From positions 140,517 to 204,516 of the forward strand of contig NZ_NMUA01000005.1 in NCBI RefSeq assembly GCF_002312805.1: 64,000 nt of DNA, given 5' to 3'. The notes under the pieces were generated by a model, which ran no database searches, was not told the origin of the DNA, and saw only the letters and a list, made by a program, of their open reading frames with translations. This stretch comes from Sphingobium sp. D43FB. GTDB lineage: Bacteria; Pseudomonadota; Alphaproteobacteria; Sphingomonadales; Sphingomonadaceae. This document shows positions 51,855 through 60,100 of the stretch, one piece after another (the stretch's first letter is position 1; every line of letters starts with the position of its first letter). The translations under genes were made by a program, and so were the position numbers.

Positions 51855-53138
51855 ATGCGTTTTGTTACCCCGTTTGCGCTTGTACTGGCTCTGGCCGTCA
51901 CCGGCGGTGCCGTTTCGGCCCCTGCTTTCGCCGCCAAGAAGGACAAGAAGGAAGAAAAGGCAGCTGGCCCCAAGCTGAACGTCTCGCCCGAAGTCATCAA
52001 GTCGCTGCAGACGGCGCAGAAGGCCGCCGAGGCGCAGGATTTTGCCGGTGCCAAGGCTGCGCTGGCGGAAGCCGACAGCAAAGCCGTGTCGAACGATGAC
52101 AAATATCAGATCGGTGCCATCAAGCTGAACACGTCGATCGCGTCCAAGGATGCGGCGATGCAGAGCGAAGCGCTGACCCAGATGCTGGACAGCGGTCTGA
52201 CGCCACCGGAACAGGCCGGACAGTTCAACTCGATCGCGGCGAACCAGGCACTTGATGCCAAGAATTACGACCTCGCCATCCAGCGCGCTCAAGCCGCGCT
52301 GGCAGCGGGCGCAAAGTCGGAAAGCGTCAACCCGACCCTGGCGCAAGCTTATTTCGGCAAGGCAGGCACGACCAATGCGACCGTCGAACCGGCTCGTGGC
52401 TTCAATGTGCAGGGTCTGAACGCGCTCAAGGCGGCCGCAGAGGCGATGAAGGCATCGGGACAGCAGGTGCCAGCGCAATGGTATCAGATCGGCGTTGGCC
52501 GGGCCGAAGCCGCCAAGCTGCCGGACGTCACCGAATGGGCGAAGATGGCCTATCAGGCTGAACCCAGCGGCACCAATTTGCGGACGCTGGTACGCCTGTT
52601 CCAGCGCGCCAACCCGAACATTACCAACCGCGAAAATCTGGACGTATTGCGCCTCTTGGCGGCGTCGGATGGTTTGGTTGTCGCTGGTGACTATCTGGAA
52701 TTTGCCGAAATGGCATCGAAGACGGGCATCTATGGCGAGGTCAAGTCCTCGATCGACCTTGGCCGTTCCAAGAATGTCTTGAACGCTACGCAGGGCGCTG
52801 ACCTGTATCAGACCGCGACCGGCCGCATCGCGGGTGACAAGAGCACGCTGGGCGCGGCGGAAGCCGATGCTCGCAAGGCTGCCAATGGCAAGATCGCGGC
52901 GGCCACGGCCGACGCGTATCTTGGCTATGGCGACTATGCCAAGGCGGCATCGATGTTCGAACTCGCCAAGGAAAAGGGCGGCGTCGATGCCGACGAAGTC
53001 AACACCCGCATGGGCATCGCCAAGATGAAGGCGGGTGACAATGCCGCCGCCAAGGCCGCTTTCGAAGCCGTGCAGGGTGGCGCGCGCAAGCAGATCGCCG
53101 GTCTGTGGCTGGCCTATCTGGGCAGCAAGGGCGCCTGA
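51855..53138 (+). CDS. Exported helical-repeat (TPR-like) protein 1 of a paralogous pair
   Basis: A 427-residue protein. ATG 51855 stands 9 bp after AGGAG (51841-51845); an ATG at 51846 is too close to it. A signal peptide ends near AVSAPAFA-A, followed by a Lys-rich linker (KKDKKEEKA). The rest is helical, with repeated Ala-rich helix pairs such as AQDFAGAKAALAEADSKA, ALDAKNYDLAIQRAQAALAA and AYLGYGDYAKAASMFELAKE, typical of TPR folds. It should reside in the periplasm. It is a paralog of the gene at 53248. No specific function is known. The 281 bp before it contain no gene that I can support. Confidence 0.75.
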   Translation: MRFVTPFALVLALAVTGGAVSAPAFAAKKDKKEEKAAGPKLNVSPEVIKSLQTAQKAAEAQDFAGAKAALAEADSKAVSNDDKYQIGAIKLNTSIASKDAAMQSEALTQMLDSGLTPPEQAGQFNSIAANQALDAKNYDLAIQRAQAALAAGAKSESVNPTLAQAYFGKAGTTNATVEPARGFNVQGLNALKAAAEAMKASGQQVPAQWYQIGVGRAEAAKLPDVTEWAKMAYQAEPSGTNLRTLVRLFQRANPNITNRENLDVLRLLAASDGLVVAGDYLEFAEMASKTGIYGEVKSSIDLGRSKNVLNATQGADLYQTATGRIAGDKSTLGAAEADARKAANGKIAAATADAYLGYGDYAKAASMFELAKEKGGVDADEVNTRMGIAKMKAGDNAAAKAAFEAVQGGARKQIAGLWLAYLGSKGA

Positions 53139-53144
53139 CCGACG

Positions 53145-53172
53145 GGCGCGCCATCTCTTGGGGTGGCGCGCC
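53145..53172 (+). terminator. Strong hairpin between the two helical-repeat genes
   Basis: GGCGCGCCA (53145-53153) and TGGCGCGCC (53164-53172) form a perfect 9-bp stem with a 10-base loop, 6 bp after the stop of the first gene. It lacks a T-run. It may act as a partial terminator or as an mRNA 3'-end protector that sets different levels for the two paralogs. Confidence 0.45.
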
Positions 53173-53247
53173 GATCCGGCTTGATGCATAGACGGGATTG
53201 AGGCCGGGGATCATCCCGGCAGTGCATGTGGGGAGGCCTGTAAGGCC

Positions 53248-54492
53248 ATGCGGCGATTGACTATTTTGACCTCCGGCCTGTCGGTGGCCCTGACGGCTAC
53301 CCTGTTGGCCGCAGCACCTGCCATGGCGAAAAAGAAGCTGGTTGTGGCAGGGCCGCCCATCACCATGTCAGACACGTTTCGCGCCGCGTTGCAGTCGGCT
53401 GATGCCGCCGTCAAGGCGCGCGATGTGAGCACGGCCAGCGCGCGGATTGGTGCCCTGGTTCCGACCAATGATTTCGAATCCTATGCGACGGCCAGCTTGC
53501 GGTATCAGCTGGCAGTGTTGCGGGCTGACGTGCAGGCGCAGCGCATCGCGCTGACCGATCTGTTCAAGACGAGCGCCTTGCCTGCAACGGCTGCGCCGCG
53601 TTTGCGCTTTGTCGCGGCCTATCTGTCCTATCAGGTCGGCAATTATGACGATGCCACCGCGCAACTCGATTATGCCAAGACGCTCGGCTATGCCGGGGTC
53701 GATGCCACCATGTTGCGCGCCGACATAGCGCTACGCCGTAACAAGCCCAAGGATGCGCGTCGTTTCGTGCAGGAGGCTATCGCCCAGCAGCGCGCGTCGG
53801 GTCAGCCCGTGCCGATCGCCTGGACCGACCGCGCCTTGTCGATGGCCTATCAAGCGCGCGATTGGGCTGAAGTCGGGCAACTCTATCGCGATCGTCTGGG
53901 GCAGGCGGGCGACAAGGAAGAATGGCGCTCGGCGCTGACCAATTATCTGGCGGCCGGTGACGTCGAGCCGCAATTGCAACTGGACCTCTATCGTCTGCAA
54001 GCTGCAAATGGCGCGATGGCGAGCGAACGGGATTATCAGTCCTATGCGCAATTGGCCGAAAAGGCGGGCTATTACGCCGAAGCCAAGGCAATCATCGAAG
54101 CGGGGCGCAAGGGCGGCAAGCTGACGCCGACACAGGCAACCACCAGCAAGTTGCTGACCAGCGTTACGCCCAAGGCGACCAAGGAAATTGCTGGCCTGCC
54201 CGTGCTGGCCAAGAAAGCCGCCAACGCATCGAGCGGCAAGGATGCGGCATCGCTGGCGGATAGCTATTTCGCTTTGGGCCAATATCCCCAGGCGGTCGAA
54301 CATTATCGTATCGCGCTCACCAAAGGCGGTGTCGATGCCGGGCGCATCAACGCGCGGCTGGGCGTTGCGCTTGCCCGTTCGGGTGATCTGCCGGGCGCGC
54401 AGGCCGCGCTTGGACAGGCGACCGGGGATTGGGCGAGTGTCGCCGGCTTCTGGTCTGTATGGGTCGAACAGCAGAGCCGCAAAGCGGCTTGA
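53248..54492 (+). CDS. Exported helical-repeat (TPR-like) protein 2 of a paralogous pair
   Basis: A 414-residue protein with a signal peptide (cleavage near AAPAMA-K). It is organised like its neighbour at 51855: a short Lys-rich start, then helical repeats such as YQVGNYDDATAQLDYAKTLG and SYFALGQYPQAVEHYRIALT, ending with KGGVDAGRINARLGVALARS, which matches KGGVDADEVNTRMGIAKMKA of the first. The pair probably arose by tandem duplication. It is probably periplasmic; function is unknown. It converges on the Lrp-type regulator, 15 bp away. Confidence 0.75.
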   Translation: MRRLTILTSGLSVALTATLLAAAPAMAKKKLVVAGPPITMSDTFRAALQSADAAVKARDVSTASARIGALVPTNDFESYATASLRYQLAVLRADVQAQRIALTDLFKTSALPATAAPRLRFVAAYLSYQVGNYDDATAQLDYAKTLGYAGVDATMLRADIALRRNKPKDARRFVQEAIAQQRASGQPVPIAWTDRALSMAYQARDWAEVGQLYRDRLGQAGDKEEWRSALTNYLAAGDVEPQLQLDLYRLQAANGAMASERDYQSYAQLAEKAGYYAEAKAIIEAGRKGGKLTPTQATTSKLLTSVTPKATKEIAGLPVLAKKAANASSGKDAASLADSYFALGQYPQAVEHYRIALTKGGVDAGRINARLGVALARSGDLPGAQAALGQATGDWASVAGFWSVWVEQQSRKAA

Positions 54493-54507
54493 TTGCGCGC
54501 TGCCGGG

Positions 54508-54981
54508 TCAGACCGGCAGCGGCACCCCCGGCAGATTTTTCGACGTGCGAATGGTCAACGACGTCTTGACGCTCACGACATTGGGCGCGGGCGTCAATTT
54601 CGATGTCAGAAATTGCTGGAAGCTCTGCAAATCCTTGGCTACGACCTTCAGGATAAAGTCGATCTCGCCATTCAGCATATGGCATTCGCGCACTTCGGGC
54701 AGCAAGGCTATATGGTCCTGAAATGCCATCAGGTCGGCTTCCGCCTGGCTCTTGAGGCTGACCATAGCGAAGACGGTGATGGTGTAGCCCAGCATGCCGG
54801 GATCTACCACCGCATGATAGGAGGTGATGGCCCCGGCTTCCTCCAGCGCGCGGACGCGGCGCAGGCATGGCGGGGCGGTCAAGCCCACTTTGCGCGCCAG
54901 TTCCACATTGGTCATCCTGCCATCCTCCTGCAGCTCTCCAAGGATCTGCAAGTCGATGTCGTCGATATTCGGCCCGGCCAT
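54508..54981 (-). CDS. Lrp/AsnC family transcriptional regulator
   Basis: A 157-residue protein from the ATG with complement 54979-54981; an ATG 33 bases upstream is possible. The N-terminal helix-turn-helix has LDLQ-like start DDIDLQILGELQEDGRMTNV and LARKVGLTAPPCLRRVRALE. The C-terminal RAM domain follows (GYTITVFAMVSLKSQ, LLPEVRECHMLNGEIDFILK), which binds amino acids in this family. It is divergent from the histidine kinase at 55163, and may regulate itself or its neighbour. The target ligand is unknown. Confidence 0.9.
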   Translation of the reverse strand: MAGPNIDDIDLQILGELQEDGRMTNVELARKVGLTAPPCLRRVRALEEAGAITSYHAVVDPGMLGYTITVFAMVSLKSQAEADLMAFQDHIALLPEVRECHMLNGEIDFILKVVAKDLQSFQQFLTSKLTPAPNVVSVKTSLTIRTSKNLPGVPLPV

Positions 54982-55162
54982 TATTGTGCTTATTTCCTGT
55001 CTTGTTCGAAGCACCCATCATAATAATGTTTCAGAGCAATGCAATTGTCCCACTATGCGACGATCCTTTTTGATCGCGCTGCGTCCCGTCCTTTCCCTTG
55101 CGGGGAGGAACGCCTAACGATAGGTCCAATGGACCGCGCGACGCGGATGATGAGGATTTTCG

Positions 55163-56878
55163 GTGCGTTTTAACGATCTCATGCAAACAGTGCTGGCGGC
55201 GGATGACCGTGCGGGACTGGGTGCGGTGACATCCTGGCGCCAATGTGTCGACCTGATGGCGCAGCATGATCGCGCCGACCGCGTGCCCATGGCGGCATCG
55301 GATCGGGACATGTTGCTCGATCGCCTGGAAGGGTTGCGCCCTGCCATATCCGAAACGCAGCGGATCGCGACGGTCGTGGAACTTGGGCGACGGCTCCGGT
55401 CCGCCAGCCTGGTCGTATTCTTTGCCAAGGACCGTCCCGCGATTGCGGCAGCGGCGATGGCGCGGGCGCAATTGCCCGATGCGACCTGGGCGGAACTGCT
55501 ACCCCGGCTGACCCCGACCGCACGGGGGGTCTTGCGCGGACGCCGGGATGTCGGCCCGCTGGCGCGCAAGGCGCTGGAAGCCTTCGGCTCGGTTGATCTG
55601 GTGCTGACCACCGAACGGCAGGATATGGTCGGCGAGGCCGATATGCTGCTGACACAAGAGATGGCGGCGGAACCGGTTGCGCCGCAGCCATCGGCGGTCG
55701 TCACGCCGCTGCGTCCACCCGCGCAGGATCAGGACCAGATCCGCAATCTGGTCGATCGGATCGCCCATTTCACCAGCACGCGCCGACCCATCGGCGTCGC
55801 CTCCGCACCCGAAAACGCCCATGCCATCGAAGCGCCGCGCCAATTCGCGTTTGAAACCGACGCATCGGGCATTCTGCTATGGGTCGACCAAGGTCCACGC
55901 GCTGCGCTGATCGGGCTGTCGCTGGGTGATGTGGCGCTGGATGGCGGAAGTGGGCCGGACGGCCATGTTGCGGGGGCCTTTGCCCGGCGCAGCGGTTTTC
56001 AAAATGGCCGCTTCACCATCGTTGGTGGACGGATGGACGGCGAATGGCGTTTGTCGGCCACCCCCTTTTTCGACCCCCGGTCTGGCCGTTTTCAGGGCTA
56101 TCGCGGACAGGCGCGGCGGCCCTATCTGCATGAAGTTGCAGCTCAGCCCGAACAGGCCGCCATCAGCGGTCTGTCCTCCGATTCCCTGCGGCAGTTGGTC
56201 CACGAACTGCGCACGCCCCTAAACGCGATCCTGGGCTTTGCCGAGATTATCGAGCAGGAATTATTTGGCGCGGCCGGGGTCGAATATCGCGACATGGCGG
56301 GCAAGATCGCCGTCGACGCGCGGCATTTGTTGGCCGCGTTCGACGATCTGGACCTTGCCGCCCGCGTATCGCGTGGCGATGGTTCGGGCGCGCCTGAACT
56401 GATGGACCCCGATCAGCTGGTGACACAGATCGCGGCGCGGTTCGACGACCAAGCGATAGCGGGTGGATCGGCCATCGATATCGCCATCGCCCCCGCCTTG
56501 CCGCACGTGCGGATAGATCCGGTGCAGGGTGAACGCATGGTGCAGCATCTTTTACGCACGCTGATTTCCGTCGCGCCCGCGGGGGAAACGGTGACCGGTG
56601 CCTGCTGGTTTCAGCCCGATGGCGGCGCGGGGCGCGTGGTGTTGGCGATTGATCGGCCGTCGAGCCTGACCGGGCTGGATGAAGGGCAATTGCTCGATCC
56701 CGGCTATGGTGCCGATGGCGATTGGGCCGATGGCCCGCTGCTGGGCCTGGGCTTTTCTCTGCGGTTGATCCGCAGTCTGGCGGCAAGTTGTAACGGCAGC
56801 CTGGAGATCGAACCGGGTCGGTTGCTGCTGGCGATTCCGGCGGCGACGATGGCCGACGATGCGGCCGACCTCGGCTGA
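55163..56878 (+). CDS. Histidine kinase with intact H-box but degenerate ATP-binding domain
   Basis: A 571-residue soluble protein from GTG 55163 (TGAGGA at 6 bp). Residues 1 to about 150 are helical and Ala/Arg/Leu-rich, somewhat like DUF2336 proteins. A PAS-like region ends in WRLSATPFFDPRSGRFQGYR. The dimerisation domain is normal: QLVHELRTPLNAILGFAEII with His347. The ATP domain is damaged: the N-box reads MVQHLLRTLISVAP, with Ser469 (codon 56567-56569) for the Mg-binding Asn, and the G1 glycines are replaced (IDRPSSL). A G2-like GLGFSLRLIRSLA remains. It is a paralog of the kinase at 31568, which has the opposite defect. Confidence 0.82.
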   Translation: MRFNDLMQTVLAADDRAGLGAVTSWRQCVDLMAQHDRADRVPMAASDRDMLLDRLEGLRPAISETQRIATVVELGRRLRSASLVVFFAKDRPAIAAAAMARAQLPDATWAELLPRLTPTARGVLRGRRDVGPLARKALEAFGSVDLVLTTERQDMVGEADMLLTQEMAAEPVAPQPSAVVTPLRPPAQDQDQIRNLVDRIAHFTSTRRPIGVASAPENAHAIEAPRQFAFETDASGILLWVDQGPRAALIGLSLGDVALDGGSGPDGHVAGAFARRSGFQNGRFTIVGGRMDGEWRLSATPFFDPRSGRFQGYRGQARRPYLHEVAAQPEQAAISGLSSDSLRQLVHELRTPLNAILGFAEIIEQELFGAAGVEYRDMAGKIAVDARHLLAAFDDLDLAARVSRGDGSGAPELMDPDQLVTQIAARFDDQAIAGGSAIDIAIAPALPHVRIDPVQGERMVQHLLRTLISVAPAGETVTGACWFQPDGGAGRVVLAIDRPSSLTGLDEGQLLDPGYGADGDWADGPLLGLGFSLRLIRSLAASCNGSLEIEPGRLLLAIPAATMADDAADLG

Positions 56879-56933
56879 TCGATCAGGGCAGGGGGAAACC
56901 CTATGGCAACCATTGGCTGGTAAAGCGAAGGGC

Positions 56934-57971
56934 ATGAACGCTCATCCCTTCGACGGTAACCTGCTGGATTCACCGCAACCCCAGGACCGGATTGCGCTGG
57001 CGCCGGATTTCGGCACGCGCTTCATGCTGTTTGTCGATACCGAAGAGGAATTCGACTGGAACGCGCCGTTCAGCCGGACGGGCCATGGCGTCACGGCATT
57101 GGCCGGCATGGCGCGAGGGCAGAGCTATTTCGCGGACGCTGGGGTGAAGCCCGTCTATGTCACCGACTATCCAGTGGTCGATTGCGACGCGGCAGCGGCG
57201 ATGATGGGCCAATGGGCGAGCGACGGTGCGGCCGACATCGGCGCGCATCTTCATCCCTGGGTCAATCCGCCGCATGTCGAGGAGGTGACGGCCGCCAACA
57301 GTTATGCGGGCTCGCTCCCCGAAGCAGTGGAATTGGCCAAGCTGGAAGCGCTCTGCCGCCGAATCGAACAGCGATTCGGACAGCGACCGATCGCTTATCG
57401 GGCCGGGCGCTATGGCGTCGGTCCGAACAGTGCGCGGCTGTTGGAAGCGGCGGGGTTTCGGCTCGACAGTTCGGTGCGCAGTCGGTTTGATTATAGCGGC
57501 CAGCATGGCCCGGATTTTCGCGGGATGCCTTTGACGCCCTATTGGGCGGGGCCGAACCGGACGTTGGTGGAACTGCCGCTTTCGACCGCTTTCGTCGGGC
57601 TGCTGCGCGGGGCGGGGGAACGGCTGTATCGTGCGGCGCAGACGATGGGGCCATTGGCGGGCGCGATGGCGCGGGCACGATTGCTGAGCCGCGTGCCGCT
57701 GACACCGGAAGGAGTCTCCGCGCAGGAGGCGATGATGGCCATCGACGCCTTGATGGAAGAAGGCGTGCCATTGCTCAATTTCAGCTTTCACTCGCCCACG
57801 CTGGAGCCTGGCCATACGCCCTATGTGCGCGACGAGGCGGATCGGACTGCTTTTTACAGGTGGTGGGACGCGGTGTTGAACCATCTGGCGTATCGTGGCG
57901 TTCGCCCGGCGACCCTGAATCAATTGCTGGCTGCTATTCCGATGCGCGCAGAGGCTTGCCAAGCCGCCTGA
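56934..57971 (+). CDS. Polysaccharide-deacetylase-like protein (WalW type)
   Basis: A 345-residue protein from ATG 56934. The NodB-type metal motif is visible in FVDTEEEFDW (D35, E37), with IGAHLHPWVNPPH as the His-x-His pair and AYRAGRYGVG as the third motif. This set is found in WalW proteins encoded in cell-surface polysaccharide regions and in related deacetylases. FSFHSPTLEPGHTPYVRDEA is the C-terminal catalytic His region. No signal peptide is evident. The likely action is removal of an acetyl group from a glycan or amino sugar. It ends 25 bp before the tRNA gene and is the last core gene before the island. Confidence 0.8.
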   Translation: MNAHPFDGNLLDSPQPQDRIALAPDFGTRFMLFVDTEEEFDWNAPFSRTGHGVTALAGMARGQSYFADAGVKPVYVTDYPVVDCDAAAAMMGQWASDGAADIGAHLHPWVNPPHVEEVTAANSYAGSLPEAVELAKLEALCRRIEQRFGQRPIAYRAGRYGVGPNSARLLEAAGFRLDSSVRSRFDYSGQHGPDFRGMPLTPYWAGPNRTLVELPLSTAFVGLLRGAGERLYRAAQTMGPLAGAMARARLLSRVPLTPEGVSAQEAMMAIDALMEEGVPLLNFSFHSPTLEPGHTPYVRDEADRTAFYRWWDAVLNHLAYRGVRPATLNQLLAAIPMRAEACQAA

Positions 57972-57996
57972 TGCTGCCTAATCCCGCGTTCAGGTG

Positions 57997-58072
57997 GGGC
58001 CTGTAGCTCAACGGTTAGAGCTGGCCGCTCATAACGGCTAGGTTGCGGGTTCGATTCCTGCCGGGCCCACCA
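57997..58072 (+). tRNA. tRNA with anticodon CAU (tRNA-Ile2 or elongator tRNA-Met)
   Basis: A complete 76-base cloverleaf with encoded CCA. The acceptor stem pairs GGGCCTG with CGGGCCC (one G-U pair), the D stem is GCTC/GAGC, the anticodon loop is CTCATAA, and the T arm is GCGGG TTCGATT CCTGC. The anticodon CAU is read by elongator Met, initiator Met or, after lysidine modification, Ile (AUA). The D arm and the GGGCC acceptor start look more like tRNA-Ile2 than elongator Met; the C1-A72 mismatch of an initiator is absent. It is the integration target of the island. Confidence 0.9.
58045..58072 (+). other. Presumed attachment site (attL) in the tRNA 3' end
   Basis: P4-type integrases insert at the 3' end of tRNA genes and restore it. 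The T arm, acceptor strand and CCA end here, facing the integrase 157 bp away, form the presumed core site. The matching attR copy would lie beyond the right edge of the window, so the site is inferred, not shown. Confidence 0.4.
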
Positions 58073-58186
58073 ACGCTTCAATTCATAGAGCACATATGGT
58101 ATCAATAAACCCTTCAATTTGAACGGTTTATTGGCTGATGTTTATTCAGATCGTAGCGCGACGTTTCACAATGTTGCGCGCGAATC

Positions 58187-58229
58187 GGGGTAAAATTGGG
58201 GGTAAAAGTAGGCCGGTTTGGGGGTAAAA
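58187..58229 (+). repeat. Three GGGGTAAAA direct repeats before the integrase
   Basis: GGGGTAAAA occurs at 58187-58195, 58199-58207 and 58221-58229, the last one directly abutting the integrase ATG and serving as its ribosome-binding site. The iteration could be arm-type integrase-binding sites or an operator for self-regulation. The rest of 58073-58186 holds nothing I can assign. Confidence 0.5.
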
Positions 58230-59543
58230 ATGACTCTCACAATCGCAGACATCAAGAACGCAAAAATTAAAGACCGCACTTACAAGCTCACCGACGCGCA
58301 TGGCCTGTTTCTGCAGGTGTCACCAGCCGGCACAAAATCATGGCGGTTCAGATATCGGCACGGTGGCAAGGAGAGGCTGCTGAGCTTTGGCCGATACCCT
58401 CAGATCGGACTCGCTGCAGCACGTGTAGCGCGTGACGATGCCAGAGACCTTCTCTTGGAAGGCAAAGATCCCGTTCTGGAGAAAAGGCGAGAGCGGCAGC
58501 GGAAACTGGATGCCGCCGAAGCAACATTCCGCCGGGTGGCCGACGAATGGTTATCGGATCACGCGCCCCTTTGGTCGCTTTCCAACGCGACGCGCGTCCG
58601 CAATCGCTTCGAGCGGGATCTTTACCCGGTTTTCGGATCGACACCGATCGGTATGATTGAGAGCAGTGATATCCTTCGGGCGCTAAGGTCCATCGAAGCG
58701 CGCGGGTCTATTGAAACCGCCAAGCGGGTTCGGGGCTACGTTCGATCGGTCTTCAGAAAAGCCAAGGGCGAACAACTCGTGACCGTGGCGATGATCATGG
58801 AAATCGACGAACTTCGAGATGCTCTCAAGCCCGCACGGCGGGGAAGGAGGCAACCGGCTCTCACGACGATCCCTGAGCTTCTAGACCTCCAGCAATGCGT
58901 CGATCGGGCGAAATCCAGCATCGCTATCAAGCTTGCTTCTCGCCTGCTCGCGCTCACGGCCGTTCGAATCGGTGTCCTCAGGGCTGCGCCCTGGACAGAA
59001 TTTGAGGGCATTGACTGGGCCAAGCCTGATGCCTGTTGCGAAAAGGCGATTTGGCGCATTCCTGCCGAGCGAATGAAACTTGAATTGGAAGACAAGTTCA
59101 ACCCGGGCTTTGGTCACGACGTGCCGCTCTCTTCGCAAGCAGTCGATGTTTTGCGCGCTATTCGTGTCGTTACCGGAACGAGCCCCTATCTGTTCCCGAA
59201 TGCTAAGTCCTGGCGCGAGCCGATGACGGATGCTGCAGTGAGCTGCATGTACAAACGTATGGCCAATGGCCGCTTCAAGAATCGCATGGTCCCGCATGGC
59301 TGGCGATCGGCCTTCTCGACAATCATGAACGAGCGAGCCGCCGAACTCGAGCGCGACGGCGACCGCGTCATGATCGACATGATCCTGGCGCATGTTCCAG
59401 AAGGCGTCTCTGCGTCCGAATGGGCATATAACCGGGCCCGATACCTCAAGCCTCGCCGAGCCTTGATGCAAGTTTGGGCCGACCTGATCACGGCTAGTCT
59501 GCGCGAGCCGATGACATTACTCGCGAGGAGATCGACGGGATGA
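58230..59543 (+). CDS. P4-type tyrosine recombinase/integrase
   Basis: A 437-residue integrase from ATG 58230. The N-terminal DUF4102 arm-binding domain has LTDAHGLFLQVSPAGTKSWR and FGRYPQIGLAAARVARDDAR. The catalytic domain shows Arg246 (LTAVRIGVLR), the H-x-x-R box HGWR (H356, R359), His388 (ILAHVPEG) and the nucleophile Tyr400 (WAYNRARYLKPRR). The ending RALMQVWADLI is typical for the P4/CP4-57 group, which integrates at tRNA genes. It reads away from the tRNA. All active residues are present, so it may be functional. Confidence 0.93.
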   Translation: MTLTIADIKNAKIKDRTYKLTDAHGLFLQVSPAGTKSWRFRYRHGGKERLLSFGRYPQIGLAAARVARDDARDLLLEGKDPVLEKRRERQRKLDAAEATFRRVADEWLSDHAPLWSLSNATRVRNRFERDLYPVFGSTPIGMIESSDILRALRSIEARGSIETAKRVRGYVRSVFRKAKGEQLVTVAMIMEIDELRDALKPARRGRRQPALTTIPELLDLQQCVDRAKSSIAIKLASRLLALTAVRIGVLRAAPWTEFEGIDWAKPDACCEKAIWRIPAERMKLELEDKFNPGFGHDVPLSSQAVDVLRAIRVVTGTSPYLFPNAKSWREPMTDAAVSCMYKRMANGRFKNRMVPHGWRSAFSTIMNERAAELERDGDRVMIDMILAHVPEGVSASEWAYNRARYLKPRRALMQVWADLITASLREPMTLLARRSTG

Positions 59544-59597
59544 TAATCCCCTGTATCCGGAGCGTAGCGATGGGCCGGACACAGAGGCGTATCCGGT

Positions 59598-59855
59598 TCA
59601 CACAGCGCGATAGCCCATGGGATTTGCGACGAAGTCGTCAATGTCGCTTTCGTACCAGGCTATGGAACGGGCGCTCAACTTTTCACGCTTCGGAAACTCG
59701 CCGCGCAACTCGCGTCGGTAGATCGTGGTCCGTGATAAACCAGTGCGCGCTATCACGGAGCTTATCCTCATGAGACGGTCTTTACGCCGATCTCGCTTGA
59801 GTGTGTCGCCTGCGGGTAATCCGATTGCGGGAGTGTCTGACTGAACGGTATTCAT
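59598..59855 (-). CDS. AlpA-family helix-turn-helix regulator (possible excisionase)
   Basis: An 85-residue protein. MRISSVIARTGLSRTTIYRR from about residue 29, then GEFPKREKLSARSIAWYESD matches the MerR-like winged helix of AlpA/phage excisionase proteins. AlpA activates excision of CP4-57-type islands, and such genes are usual next to P4-type integrases. A start at Met29 would also give a complete domain. The gene converges on the integrase (54 bp between stops). Confidence 0.82.
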   Translation of the reverse strand: MNTVQSDTPAIGLPAGDTLKRDRRKDRLMRISSVIARTGLSRTTIYRRELRGEFPKREKLSARSIAWYESDIDDFVANPMGYRAV

Positions 59856-60100
59856 GGGCCAACTTCCAAAAAAGTCTGCCCGCCAAAATCAATATGACGC
59901 CAGTTGCCGCGGGGTTCAAGGTCGGTTCAATTGCCTCTTGCCACGCGGCCCTGCTACTATCCCCCAAAAGCGGGGTAGCCGGCTGCGCGCGAAGCAAAGA
60001 GCCAGGGCTCTTTGGCGAATGCGGTTTGCTGTTTCTCCGCCGCTATTCTGGCGAGAGATCCCGTATAGCGATCAACTGTTTTGACCGTTTGAACAGCCAA

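Noticed and set aside
54982..55162. A sigma-EcfG-like GGAAC at about 55107 before the kinase gene
   Set aside because: No CGTT-like element at 16-17 bases downstream.
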